A DNA stretch of 64,000 nt from Alviniconcha marisindica. Lineage: Eukaryota > Mollusca > Gastropoda > Provannidae. The stretch lies in contig JABMCL010001511.1 of assembly GCA_018857735.1 (NCBI GenBank), forward strand, positions 76,001-140,000, given 5' to 3'. A model generated the notes under the pieces. It was given only the letters and a program-made list of their open reading frames with translations. It did no database searches and was not told where the DNA came from. Within the stretch, counting starts at the first letter, position 1. Every line of letters starts with the position of its first letter. Made by a program: the position numbers and the translations under genes. Positions 1 through 25,600 of the stretch are shown here, one piece after another.

Positions 1-343
1 CCAGACACCAATGAATCAAGCTTCTGTATTCTGACTGTTCATACCACCACAGTGTTTCCAGACCCCAGTGAATCAAACTTCTGTATTTTCACTGTTCGTG
101 TCACCACCATGTGTGCTTTGTCATTCCAGACACCAATGAATCAGGCTTCATCACACTCGCATTGTATTTTCACTGTTCATATCACCACCATGTGTGCTTG
201 TATGCATTGTCTTTCCAGACACCAATGACTCAAGCGTCTGTATTTTCACTGTTCATGTCACCACAGTGTTTCCAGACATCAGTGAATCAAACTTCTGTAT
301 TTTCACTGTTCGTGTCACCACCATGTGTGCTTTGTCATTCCAG

Positions 344-12155
<11,812 letters not shown>

Positions 12156-13639
12156 CAGGAAAGAACTCCAACCAATGCTCTTGCTCACTCCGTCCCAAAC
12201 GCTGCTGAAAAGATTTGAATGTGTACTGGTTGTGATAGATTTTTACTAAATGTTCCTGAAGGAGCTAGTGCAGTATTAAGTAAATCTCACCTTATTTTCT
12301 TGGTGAGTTTGCTGCACGTAGAATTACAATGTGTAGTGAGCGTCTGTATTCTTTGGTGAGTTGGACCTCATGTTTTGCAGAAAATGAATGTCATGAGTCT
12401 TTTTACAGATGAAGTATGGAAATATTGCATGGTTGATTGTGATGTATAATTTTTATGAGAAATAGTATGTTTAGTGTGTAGGACAATATAATGTTCATTT
12501 ACATTACATGTAATAAGTAAATAATAAGTAAATTCTAACCACTGTATATCATGCATAAGCATTAGTAGTCAAGGTGTCTGCTTTAATATTGTTGTTTGAT
12601 AGGCTGACAGAATGATTGGTTGAATAGCTGCTGTGTTTGCTTTTGTCAGTATGTCTTGTGACAGAACACTTGTTATGTCAACATACTTTTATAAGTGAAT
12701 AGCACAGGCATGTGTATTTTGTATTGACACTGGCATTGTGATATTGTCATTTGCTTGTGTTGGTTTATTTTAGTGCCTTTTTTTTTTTTTGGTAGCAGCT
12801 GTCAACAGAAGCTGAACTGGCCAAAAGTACAGACAAACCAACAACAACAGTAACAACAGCAACAAACCCACAAGCAGACTTTTAAACCAGTTTTTTAACT
12901 GGTATGCTTTCATTTACTTGTCTCATATGCTGTTGCCATTCCAGACTCTTACAAAGTCATAGTTTTATTGTGTCTTGTCCACCTGTGCATTGACTTGTTT
13001 TTTATGGTTCACTTTTCCGTCCTGGCATTTCTGGTGAGCTTATTTATATAAACACACCATCAAACCAATCTTGTACATACGTCCCAAACGTGCATGATCT
13101 GCCAGCATTATTCAGATTTTATCTGGAGATGGTGCTTTCTTCCTTCTGCCCACATTTTGTGTCTATACTTTGTCTTTTGGGGCTTAAAACACAAAGTTAC
13201 TTACTTACTTTGTCTTTTCATAATATATATTTATTATCAATGCTATCCTTGCATGCTGTTCATGTTGTGAGGATGGAGTCACTGATTTCAGTGCAGTAAA
13301 AGTAGGCACACACGCAATGCACCCCTCCCCTCCCCCACCCCCTCTCCACTCCCCCAATGGCTGCTCATTCATTTGAAGCAATTGTAGTGAAGGTTACGAT
13401 CAGGGTGAACATTGTCATTTGGATATCCATTACATCCTTATGTTACCACAGTAGCTCACAAAAGATCGTGATCATTCTACAAAAAAACGCAGGTGGCAGG
13501 TTACACCTTAACACCTATGCACACTAGCATGTGGCTTGGAATGAAGTGACACTGTTAACTGGTGCATGGTTGTATGGTGTACACAGAATATGCACCTAGG
13601 TGGCAACAGTTTCATGTGGTACTAGGCTGACTAGCCATA

Positions 13640-13775
13640 TTAACAACCAAATAGTGCTGTAAGTACACCACTTCAGTGGATGCACTATAATAAGCTACAG
13701 TCACTTATACATAACTGCATTTGACAAGAATGCAATGAGTCTGTTGAAGAGCAGAGAATAACACTGTAAACTTGA
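13640..13775 (+). repeat. Dispersed repeat copy related to 46830-46985
   Basis: Shares CAACCAAA, GTACACCAC, AGTGGAT, GCTACAGTCACTT and AAGAGCAGAGAA with the copy at 46830-46985. Shorter relatives of the AGCAGAGAATAGC end occur near 6796-6820, 57265-57350 (reverse) and 62628-62660. Probably an interspersed non-coding transposon family. Confidence 0.6.
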
Positions 13776-15640
13776 TCAACAATGGCAACATCTTGACATG
13801 GGTGACCTGCTTTAGGTCACTGATGTTGCCATGGACACCCGTATAAAGCTAAGCAATGGCTTTTCACCAACACAGAGTCTAACATTTGTGTGAAACGGAG
13901 TGATCATGAAACTCGGTGAAAAAATGCACTCACACACATTTACATGTTAACCACAAGTGAATTATTCAGCTCTGAAACAGACTGAAGCTTTTGTTGGGGA
14001 TGTGGCCTTGGTGGATTTTATCTCCCTCGGATTTCTGGCATTGCAGAGTTATGTGTTTCTTGTTGTGCATGTGATGTCAGTCAGATACTATCAATTCCTT
14101 TGGTTTTTGACTTTACCATGTCAAATGATCATCATAACAAATATGTTTAAACTGGGGTAAAGTTATATTTGGACAATTGTAAGATCTTCTAATATGTTAA
14201 CTACACAGACACTATACACACACTACACACTTGAATTTACTTGTCAAGGCGGTACAGTGTGACATGTCATCGGAGAACAATTCTGTTTCATGAGAAGAAT
14301 GAATGTTATATAGCATATAAAAGGTTGTGAAATGGCTGTTGGGTGGTGTTCAGTTGGGCTTTTATTGGCTCGTGCTTCACGCAGCATGGGTTCCTGGTTT
14401 GATTCCGACTCAATGTTGAGTGTTGTTGTTTGTCTTCTCAGCTGGTGAGAAAAACTTCGCTGAATGTCTGATTTTACAGAGTAGGACAAAAAGCATGTGG
14501 GACATGTGTTCTTAGGGCTGCTTATGTAAGAGATCACTGGGCAGTTACAAATCAGTAAAAGTAGGGAAAATTTCCTGAATTCCTAACTGCCTTAGTAAAA
14601 ATAGTTGATATCCCCCACATTAATAATGGTAGTTAAACTGTCAAACATATTAGAATCAACACACAAGGGAGTTAATTAGCACTCAAAATATGTAACACAA
14701 CAACAAGGACCTGAGTCATGTACAATAACTCTAACCTGGCATGCATGTAAATACAAGGTACATAAACTCCACCAGAGGTACATCCTCATATGTATTTCGA
14801 GCGCTAATTGACTCGTTTGTGTGTTGATTCTGCATGGATGCTCTGGGCCTAGTTCTTTTTCAGATTTGTGTCAAACATGTATGCAGCCATGCTGCTCTTG
14901 CAGCAGCTGTAGTCTTACCCACCTAAGGCAATAAATAAAGGATAAATAAAGGTGTACAATATTTATGACCAGCTGTATTATACTATGCCTTTTTTTGTGG
15001 GGGCTACTTTTGGGAGGATAGTGGGGCTGGGGTGGGGGGAATAAATGCATTAATAGTTTTGCCATAAATTATCTTCCAATAAGAAAGATCAGTGTGCTGT
15101 CTTAATTTTCTCACATTACTTACCATCCTTGGTAGACGATTTCAGCAATTATGGTCAGCGTAGATTATTTCAAAACTTGGTGATTTTGTGCTATTGGAAT
15201 CTACGCTTTTGAGTGTAAGGTAAACTACATATCATCTGAACGAGGCATGACACCAGTGATTAACCTTTCTTCTTTAGATGGATATTATGCATAATGCAGT
15301 TGAAGGTCCTAAAATTATGCCAAGTGTCTTCCACTTCTACATTCCATTGACCTGTTCTGCGTGAAGTGAGTTTGGGTCTTGAACTAATATTGTGAAAATG
15401 TGTCTACAATGTATGGAACTTTGTTGGTTACATCATTATATCAGAACCACTTCGTCATAGGTTTTGAAGTCCCATCATTTTGTAGATTAGTGATTTCTTG
15501 TTTGTACATTTTTAAATGCCACCAGCCCTGAAGCATACCATTGATGATGGAGAGGTAATTTATTTAAAACCAATAAACAATTCATGCAACATCTGCCAGA
15601 TATTTGAGGAAGTGCGCATGTCTAAGCATGCATGCAGATG

Positions 15641-15714
<74 letters not shown>

Positions 15715-15719
15715 TGTGT
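15641..15719. repeat. (TG)n microsatellite
   Basis: Nearly perfect TG run with one TGG interruption, in the KIF6/NVL intergenic spacer. Confidence 0.95.
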
Positions 15720-15934
15720 GATACTGACAAAAGAAGAATCATCTTCCTCTGAAGTGTTCTGAATAGGTATGATCATAAATGTTTGGATGGAATGTGCCAT
15801 TTAGGTTGACAGTGGAAGTTTGTATTAAATCATTCATCCTGAACATACAGACAGTATGTATATATGCACTTAAAGCCATGACCTTAAACAGCCATGGTTT
15901 GAAATAATAATGTTACACATTTAGAAGAACTCAA

Positions 15935-15936
<2 letters not shown>

Positions 15937-15990
<54 letters not shown>
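15937..15990. repeat. (CA)n microsatellite
   Basis: Perfect CA run of about 27 units in the intergenic spacer. Confidence 0.95.
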
Positions 15991-15993
<3 letters not shown>

Positions 15994-16534
15994 TGACAAC
16001 AACAGGAAGAAACAGCAATGGTGACAAACCACAACAACAAAACCACACAAAATGAAACTGAGATTGTTTTGATATGCTTGATTTCATATTAGATTTGTAA
16101 GCTTGATCTGTCAGTGGTGATTCTGACTCGGTGACGATGGATCTTCAAGCATTGCTTGGGTCTATCTCACTCAGTCACACAGTCTGGCTCTGTGTCTGTC
16201 TGTCTGTCTATTGAACTTCTTCAAGATGGTCTGACTTACAAATTACGTCTGTAAAGTTTTCTCTGGGACTGAGCTTACAATCAAATCCACAACCTAAAGT
16301 TTTTATTTTAATCTTTTTTACTTTTTTACTTTTTTTTGAGATGGTTGGTCACTTTTGTACAGATATTACAGATCAGTAAGACTGATTTTTCATTATAGTT
16401 ATGCAGGGTCTTGGGTCTTTGTTAACACTAACAAAGCAATTTCCTTTGCTCAACCTAACCCTGTCATCAACCTAATCAAGCATTCCATGATTTTGGTATG
16501 TTGAGTTTTGGTTTTGTGTTTGTTCTTGGTAAAA

Positions 16535-16637
16535 AGACATACCGGAAGCGGTTAGTTCCCTTCGCTTCCGCTAAAAGTAAAACTGGATGCACATGTGGGT
16601 GATACAAATTGCATCAAGTGGGACTTAGACGAACAGA
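16535..16637 (+). promoter_or_regulatory. Probable proximal promoter / 5' UTR of the NVL-like gene
   Basis: About 90 bp before the start codon lie two opposed ETS-type cores, ACCGGAAGCGG (16542-16552) and CGCTTCCGCT, inside a locally CpG-richer stretch. GABP/ETS-type sites are common in TATA-less housekeeping promoters, which suits a ribosome-biogenesis gene. No TATA box is evident. The transcription start is not determined. Confidence 0.4.
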
Positions 16638-19600
16638 ATGTCTTACGGAGAACAGAAGCCGTACATATCTGATCCAAAACTTATTCCTAGGATCAAATCG
16701 GTAAGAATTTGATTCATACAAAGCCTTTTCTTAGTCGCTTCGTGCGCGCATTATGTTTGGTTCACAACAGGCAGCAGTGGTAAACTTGCAGTACTTTAGG
16801 GTGTCCCATATTGGCCATAGTTTGCACTTGTCCACGCTAGATATGAAGCCCGAGGAAAACCGATTAAATCCTAGCACAGCAGCGTAAAATCCAGGTTTTA
16901 TTTTCATGCCGATTTCTGCGTGTGTGTACCACAGCTTCCCGTAACCAGTCTCATTTTATTTAGCACACGTAATGTTGATATTATTAATATAATAATAACT
17001 AATGCACATTTATTGAAGTACTAGTACAGGTATAAAACATTCTGATGATGATGTCATGTCAAGTGCTATGACATTTTTGATCTTTACAAAATGTTTCTGT
17101 GACAGTGTGTGTGTGTGTGTGTGTGTGTGCATCTTAATTTTTTTTTTTGCGTGTGTGTGCATCTTTTGGAGAAACGTTTTATATTGTAACTTGTAAGGTA
17201 TTTCAAATAGAGCTTTCGAGGACTTGTCAACATTTTATTGCGGATAACATTTCCATCTTGATGTACATTATTGGTGTTATACTATGCTTGTTCAGCACTT
17301 TGAGCTGCAGGGTAAGCACTTTTCAAATTTCCATTATTATTATTATTGTTATTATAATGTTACACTTTACAGACTATCAGGATCACACTTTACAGTATCG
17401 GTGTATCACTCATTCACTGTGTGAGAAATCCCTAATTTTGGTACAACAGTAGTAGTACAAACTACAATAGTAGTCTAGTAGTAGTACTGCCATAATATAA
17501 ATAAGATCTACTATTGGTACAATGGTAGTTTATGTTTGTTGTTGTTTTTGTTATAATTTTTCTTGTTTAATTTCAGTTTTTGTCCAGTAAGAGTGCTGAT
17601 TCAACAATTCTACCCGAGAGTGTTGTGCAGCATCTTCAGGCCACATACAGGTGCAGAACTTACTCAATGAATTTAATTTGATTATTTTAACTGACCTGTA
17701 ATAAAACTAATGACATGATGAAGTTAACTTGATTTATAAATGTAACTTGTAAGCCTCTTCACTCCCTTGCCTGACATTTTCTGGGGGTAAATCTTACATA
17801 TATAAATATATACCCCCCCCCCCCTCCCCATCTCCCATTTTTTGTTGTATTGGAATCATGGAATGCTTGATTAGGTTGATGACAGGGTTAGGCTAGTATT
17901 ATTATAGTATAATTTATTTTTCATCTTATTGAATTTATTCAAGCACTGATTATAGCCAGTGGGAAGAGAGTTTAAGAAAGCACCCAGTAATTGGTAACTT
18001 GGTTCAAACTATTGTTGGATTAGCAGTCAAACTTTTGTTTGTCTGTCTTTCTTGTCACTGAGCTAGTTTTTTTTAATTTGATTATCCCATCAACCGCATA
18101 GCCATAGGGTTTTCGCAGGATGATTTTGTCATTGAATGCTTAAATAAATGTAATTTATGTTTTGACATTTTTGATTGATGAACTGACACTTCACACATGT
18201 ATGCAATTGTTTTTTTTTAATTATTATTTTTGACCTCTGGTGTTTTGAACTTTGTCTCCAGTGACTATTCAAGGAAGAAGAAGAATGCCTTTGCTCACTC
18301 TGTATCTAAAGGTGGGCTATTTTTTAAATTATGATCTTTTAGTATTTCCTTGTCCCTTGTGGGGAATTTGGGTCACCTTACCTGGGTAAGGCACAGCAGC
18401 AGCAAGAGCAGCGCTACCCATTCCTGTAAGTGTGTGCAGTATGTTTGCATGTCCAAACAATGGTATGGCTGTCAGTGTCAGAGTTTGGGATTTTTAACGT
18501 GTGCACAGATGTTGATGCATGCCAATGCACACAGGGGGCTGTGTAGTGTATGGACACAGTAACTGAGTAAGAGAGTCTGCACTGGAAGTTAACACTGGGA
18601 GAAAAAGTCTGCTGCACTGGGGACTCCAACCCATGTCCGTATTGCATTTGCATCCGGCTTTTTAGTTGAATACTCTACCAACTGAGCTATCCCCGCCCCA
18701 TTTGCTGACTTCTCTTCTGACAGATGGTGCAAAGTACCTTAAGCATTCACTGGCAGATATATGATAATATGTAATATATATTTTTTATGCTGCAGTACTT
18801 TGCATTCTTTGAGTTACAGTATACTTTTTCCATTATGTATCTAGCAGGGAATGCAGTACGTAGCTGATGACAGAGGTTGGCTGGTTTGTCAGCGTTACTC
18901 AGCTGAAAGTAAAACCCTTATGTTGGGTGAGAAGGTTAGCATGCTGTTGGATGAAAAGGTTAGCATGTGTTAGCATACCATTTCCCCACACCTGTATGTG
19001 CTGTCAAGCAAGCATACAAGTACAGTGCTAACTGTTTCCCTGCCACTCTTGCAGCTGCACTCTGACTTCAGGGATTTTAGTCATAAATAGAGTTGGCAAA
19101 TGTCATGAAGCTTACTGCAGTGGAAAGTAATCCTGGCATAGATTGATAGAGCTCTCAACACAGCAAGCTGATAGAACTCTCAACACAGCAGACATTTTGC
19201 TTTAGCACCACATTTCCTGCCAGAGAACCAGATGCCAGTGATGATTATTTCTGTAGCCTGTGATCAGGGCCAGCTGACAGAAGTGAAAGTGGATGTAGTG
19301 GAGGAAGGGAAGGGGACTGACAGAAAGTGCAAGACCCAGGATTGTTACAAAGTTATTACTAAAAGGAAGCTGTTATATAAGCAGTTTTGTTACAAAGTTA
19401 TTACTTAATGAAGCTGTTATAAAAACTGTTTTGTTTCAGCGTTCTGCTTACAGTCTCTCTTGTTTCTTTTCACTAGCTTTGCCACTGGCGCATTTTGAGG
19501 TGTTTGGGCCAGAATCTCACCTAGCAGGCACAAAGCGACACAGGTAAGGCTGTTTTCAGTGGTACAGAGACTAGTGAGAGACAGGTAAATAATTTGCTTC

Positions 19601-22600
19601 TCTGTACTGCATGTGCATGCAGGGATGGGTAAGGGCATTCCAGGACCAACTCAGTGGACAGCACTAGCAGCAAGGCAAGACTGCACTGCCTAAGAGCCAG
19701 AGTTATTTACCTTCTTTCCTTTTGATTCTGGCCTGTGTCTTACTCTTTTGAAATGTTTTTGTGGGCACAGGTCTTGCACCCATCATGCACCCACTGGTGG
19801 GTGATGTATGTTTGCAGTCACACTCAAGCTGTTAAATTTACCTTGAGGGATGCAAGTAGATGAGATGTGTGAGTGTTCCTTTTGAGTGCACATTGTGACT
19901 ATATATATGACAGTTTTAATAATATTAGGGAGAATTGGTGTATCCTTTTAGCTATCTTGATTTTGCTCTGTTTCTTCGTGTTAATTTATCATTTTCTGTT
20001 TACATTTTTATAGACTTGCATGAAAATTGTAAGTCTGTATGACGACTAATTGTCACAGATAACTTGGTGTTAAAAACCAGTTACTTGTAGTTGTACTATC
20101 TATCAGTATCACTATCAGTGCCATTGAAAAACTTTCATGTTTTCTTCTTCTTTTGGGATTTTGTTAAATTTAGCTTTCGTTAATGAAAGTGTATTTACCC
20201 AGAGAGGAGGAAATTGACTATAGTATAAAGCAAATAATGTATTTTTCCTAAATACGAGACCAGACTACGTTCTCTTTTATGGTGTGCTCATGGGAAAAAC
20301 ATGCATTTTACTCTGTGTCTTCTCTTCTGTTTTTTCCAGGCCAAATTCAAGTTCAGATTCTGATCCTGAATGTCTTGTTGCTTATGAGGTAATTTTATGA
20401 CTGGTAAATGTTGCTGTTAATGTTAGTAGTGCTAGTGTTACTGTCTAACTGTGGATTTTTACCTTCCATGTAAAATCATGGGTGTGTGTGTCTGTTGATG
20501 CCTTAATGCTGGAGTTTTCTTGGTTACTCTCAAAGTGAGACTTGTAAAACCTTGCATGGTGATAGCTGTATTCAGTTTGACCTTTTTTGTTGATGATAAC
20601 ATAATCATTACAAAGGGGCGAAAACTAAAAAGAAACAAGCAAAAAAAGCGTTTTCAGGTTGGAGATCATTGTGTACATTTTATTAGCTATGAATCCATGG
20701 CAGTGCTGTGTGACTTATAATAGACAATCTTCGGAAATCCAGGGGACTGCACTTGGTAAGTGCCTACAGGCATGGCCAGTATATATAGGTCCAGGCCTGC
20801 GGGTGTAGCACAGAGTAGGCGCGCTTTTGTTGGGGGTACAGTGAGCACGTGGGCAAGATGACAGATACCCGTAAACAAAGGCAGAAAAGGCATCAGAAAT
20901 GCCGATCAAGCACTCACTGTTCGTGGGGAACATGCAGATCGGATAGTAGGTTCCCCCCGCTGGTAGTCTAGTATATATTATAATAGGTCCATGCCTGAAG
21001 ATCCATGGTTCAGGAGCTGTGTGAGAGTCGAGGTGTATGTCCTGGACTGTCTGTCCTAGCGAGCCTTCTGGTTTCCGTGGAATTAAAGATTTATTGCACT
21101 GTGCTTCGGCATTGGTCACAACTTGTCCCTAATATGTAAACTGACATCTGAGGACATAAAGCATCACTTCATCATCATCATCAGCCTGAAGATCTAAAAC
21201 TGTCGCAGATCAGCTCTTCTCAGCTGCCACCTCCATTCAGGGGACTTCACTCTCCCGGAGTAAGAAAACACTGTCAAATTATCTTTGCCTGTTATTTCCG
21301 GAAATTGTCTATTAAGAAAGCTATGCTGATATATTTTCAGTAGCGGTGACTATGACTATGTTGCTTTATTTTTAATTTTGTTCTCAACATGATATACTTT
21401 CTTCTTTTTTTAACATTAGAACACAAACTCCATAAACATAGCCATGAGGAACCTGTACAAAAGCGGCACTGCGGCCAGAAACACAGGCTCACCGCAGACT
21501 CCAGAGCAGTCCCAAAAACCCAAGAAGAAGAAAAAGTTGCACCAAGCACCTCTACTGAATGGTGAGAGAGAGGTACAGAGTCCAGCATCTCCGTCACACT
21601 GGGTCATCGATCGCAGCGGTGCCAACAGAAAGGGCAGTGAGCGAGCAGCAGACAGTGGTCTGGACCCATCCTCAGAACCAGATGCTGCACCTCAGGAACT
21701 TGCCGACAACTCTGTGGACAGCGTTTTGCAAAAAACGGGGGATGCCGCGTGTACGCGCAGGTGTGCATGTGGCACCAAGGAGAAGACAAGAGTGAAGGAC
21801 TCGGGAGAGTCGTCGGGAGAGAGGAGTTCAGCGGAGGGCTCTTCCAGAGCTCACAAGACAAAGGCAAGCGACAGAGGGGCTCTTAAAAGAACGTCTGTGG
21901 CACCGGAGGGAAACGGGATGGAAGGAGTCGACGAGAAGTCTGGTGATCTGACAAAGAAAGAGGTGACTATGACTATAAGGTTGTTGTTTTTCCCTCCGTT
22001 CAGTTAAACGCTTTTTGTTGTTTGTTTTTATACAAAAGTATTGTGTAACCCACCTGTAAGTTCTGTAAGACAGTGATTTAAAAATAATTATATACTGTGC
22101 AAGATCTTCATAATCATATGTTCAGTTCCTTAAATTAGAATCATTCTTAGAACTAGAAGTCAGTTTGAACTTTCTCAGATACTTTGTGCTAGTTCCAATA
22201 CATGTGTTGAATTTTGAATTCATGCAAAAGGTCCCAGTGATAAATGGCTGAGTCACAGCAGGCCCCAACTCATGCCCACACCATGAGACAAAAGAAGCAC
22301 AAAACTGTTTTAATATCTTCTTTCAGTGACCAGTGTTTAAGTTTGTGAAACTTTGACGGCATGGTCTTGCATATGATGTATATTATATATATATATTGAA
22401 ATATTATGTATAGATAATATAGATGAAAGATATATAATATGAAATATATATTAAAAAGTATGTACAGATAGAGAGAACTTATCTTTTTAAATTGCTGTTT
22501 TAGGCTAATTTAAGTAATATATTGATGTGTGTTTTATTGCATTTGTTGATCTGTACAGTGCTAAGAGCTCATATAATTGTTGTTAAGGCGCTTTATAAAA

Positions 22601-25600
22601 TAAATTATTATTGTTATATTTCTTCTTTTTCTGTTCCAGAAACTCAAGCGAAAAAAGGCCAAGTCACCATACCCAGAAACAGGTTTGTCAGGTGAGCACA
22701 AATTATTAGCTGTCCTGTCGGTATGCCATGGACAGCAGAACCCTCAGAGACCTTGCAAAATTAAGGTGAGGGGGGTGTATATTACGGTTTCCTTGTTCTG
22801 TCAAATTTGTGTGTGTATTTTGTTGATTTTTTAAAACAATTTCACATTTTGAAGTATTGAACTGTATGCAGCCATGTTGGAAGATGGCAGATTTTATACT
22901 TATTTTGTCCATATGTGGAATCTGTGTATCCAGTCATTTTATTCTTATTTTGTCCAGATGTGGAATCTGTGTATCCAACCAAGACCTTCCGTGACTTTGG
23001 AGGCAATCACAAGTTGCTGAAGGTATATGCAGAACATTACTCCATGACAGTGTGTTGTTCGTGTTAAAGAAGACTGACAGACAGGTGCATGCATGCACAC
23101 CCATCACCTCTGTTTCTGTTTTTCTCTTTCTCTCTCTCTGTCTGTTACCATTTTAGCAGTGACAGATTATAAGAGTAGGCTCCAGCTTAAAATCATTATC
23201 TTTGAGTATGAAAGCTCATTCAGTCTCTGTCTCTGTCTGTTACAATGTTAGCAGTGACAGATTATAAGAGTAGGCTCCGGCTAAAAATCATTATATTTGA
23301 GTATGAAAGCTCAGTCAGTCTCTGTCTCTTGATTTCTGTGGGTGAAGTTTACAGGCACATCTGCCAGGTATATGAGATAGCTTTGTTGACAAATTTTGTT
23401 CAGTGAAAAGATGCATGTAAAGGACAGGTATACATTATATAGCTAGCTAAAACCATGATTTTGGTGTTGCAGGAGTTGTACTGTGAACTGAAAAAGTTCT
23501 TCTGGTCTGACCTTCGCCAGCATATTGTTGGACGGCGCACACGCGGCTATCTGCTGTACGGTCCCCAAGGGTCAGGGAAGAAATTCCTTGCTGAATGCAT
23601 TGCTGGAGTAAGTTGAACTTTGCCCTTTTGATCCAAGCAGTGACTGATAGTAGTAGTATGAGGCATTAGTATGCTCTTGAACAATCTTATCCTCTTGGCC
23701 ATGTTATCAGCCGCCAAAACTGGAGAATTACACATTTTGGGCTCAAACACAGCACAGCACAACACACACACACACAACAACAACAACAATGAGGCAGAAT
23801 ATCCTCAAATATCGTGAAGTATCCCAGGCCATATTGATGGGAATGGAATAAAAATAATATACATGTAGCAATGTGTCACTTCATTTCTTGTCCCATTTAT
23901 TCAAAAAGGTAGAATATTTATGAATAAAATAAGCTACATTCCTGACTTCTGATATAAGTGCTGTTTTCTTTAGTGCAGCTGTGTCTTGTCACAGAGTGAA
24001 ATTTGGTTTGTTGTTTGCTTGCCCGTTGCAGCATCTGGAGGTACCGCTGCTGAAGCCGCGGGTGAACATGATGGTGTCTGGTGTCTCAGGGGGCTCCGAG
24101 CAGAGGATTAGGGATCTGTTTGAACAAGCTGCGGTAAGGCTGTTTGTTGCCTGCGTCACTTGTTGTGGCATTCTTGTCACGATAAACAGTACAGATCTAG
24201 GGAAATGTCCTCGTCTATACGACGAAACACAAGGAACAATGAAGCACAAGCGCCTTCGACGTTGTGTTCCATTGTTCCTTGTGTTTCATCGTATAGGTGA
24301 GTATGTTTCCCTAGATCTGTTCTATTTTGTCAACCTCACCAGCAGTTGTTCACTCATTCCTTGGTTACCATAATCAGTGTTGCCATTGCTGTGCAATATT
24401 TTCACAGATTTTAATTTATTTTTAATTTTGGGTCGCAGTGTTTTAATTTATTCTGAGAGTGCTGCTAAAGTAGAAGAGATCTAGGGAAATGTACTCACCA
24501 ATACGACAAAAAACGGGGAAACAATAATACACTAATAATAATAGGATTAGTCATTCCTCAGTGCTGCTTAATGATGTTGTTTTTCGTAATTGATGTGAAA
24601 TGAAAGTGATGAAAAATCAAAGCAGCAACTTTGTAGAATTGTTGACCCCAGGACTGTACGCCTGGATTCGTGTGTGTGGGCATTTGTGTGAGATGTGGCT
24701 CGGATGAACCCTGCTGCATCATTAGTCCAGCATCCCAGTTATGACTGTTTGCTTTGAGGATCAACATGTTTCACTATCGTGGCATATGCTTTTTGAATTA
24801 TCTTTTTTGTTTGTTTTTTGGTTGGATTAGTTAACAAGTCAGCAAGAATGTGAACAAAGTTTTGTTGTTGTGTGCTTAAGCAGTTTCAGGGATAGGCATT
24901 GTGTTTTGTCTTATGTGAGTTGTACATTGAACTTAGCTGAAGAAGTGTCATGGATAAACATTCTGTTTTTATGGAGTCATTGTGTTTTGTCTTGTGTGAA
25001 CTGTGTACCGAGTTGTGCTGTGTACTAAAGCCTGAAGGAGTGTCAGTGTGTTGGTGTTCCAGGCATGTGTTTTCTGTGCTTGTTTTTGTTAGTGATGTCC
25101 AACAAGACTGTTTGCTGTTGGCAGTCAGGCCCCATGTGTCCCGTCATTGTGTTTTGTCTCATGTGAATTGTGCACTGAGTTGTGCTGTGTACTGAAGCTG
25201 AAGCAGCGTCACTGTGTTGGTGTTCCAGACATGTGTTTTCCATGCTTTGTTGGTGATGTCCAATAGACTGTTTGGTGTTGACAGAGTCAGGCCCTATGTA
25301 TCCTGTCACTGTGCTTTGACTTGTGTGAATTGTGTACCAAGTTGTGCTGTTTGCTGCTGATAGAGTCAGGCCCCATGCATCCTGTCACTGTGCTTTGACT
25401 TGTGTGAATTGTGTACTGAGTTGTGCTGCGTACTGAAGCTGTGTTTTCCATGCTTTGTTAGTAATGTCCGACAGACTGTTTGCTGTTGACAGAGTCAGGC
25501 CCCATGTGTCCTGTCATTGTGTTTTGTCTCGTGTGACTTGTGTACCGAGTTGTGCTGTGTACTGAAGCTGAAGGAGTGTCACTGTGTTGGGTGTTCCAGA

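Larger units (their letters stand above)
12156..16637. other. Intergenic region between KIF6 and the NVL-like gene
   Basis: KIF6 3' UTR followed by spacer; no coding exon recognised. Contents: an A/T-rich 3' flank with overlapping AATAAA hexamers near 14930-14950 (possible poly(A) signal, but distant); a dispersed repeat at 13640-13775 related to 46830-46985; a tRNA-like B box (GGTTTGATTCC) near 14397; microsatellites at 15641-15719 (TG) and 15937-15990 (CA). Short open frames here have no recognisable homology. Confidence 0.6.

Noticed and set aside
18605..18705. Functional tRNA gene on the minus strand
   Set aside because: The A box is good, but the arm lengths, the extra spacing, the altered B box and the attached SINE-type body do not fit a tRNA cloverleaf.
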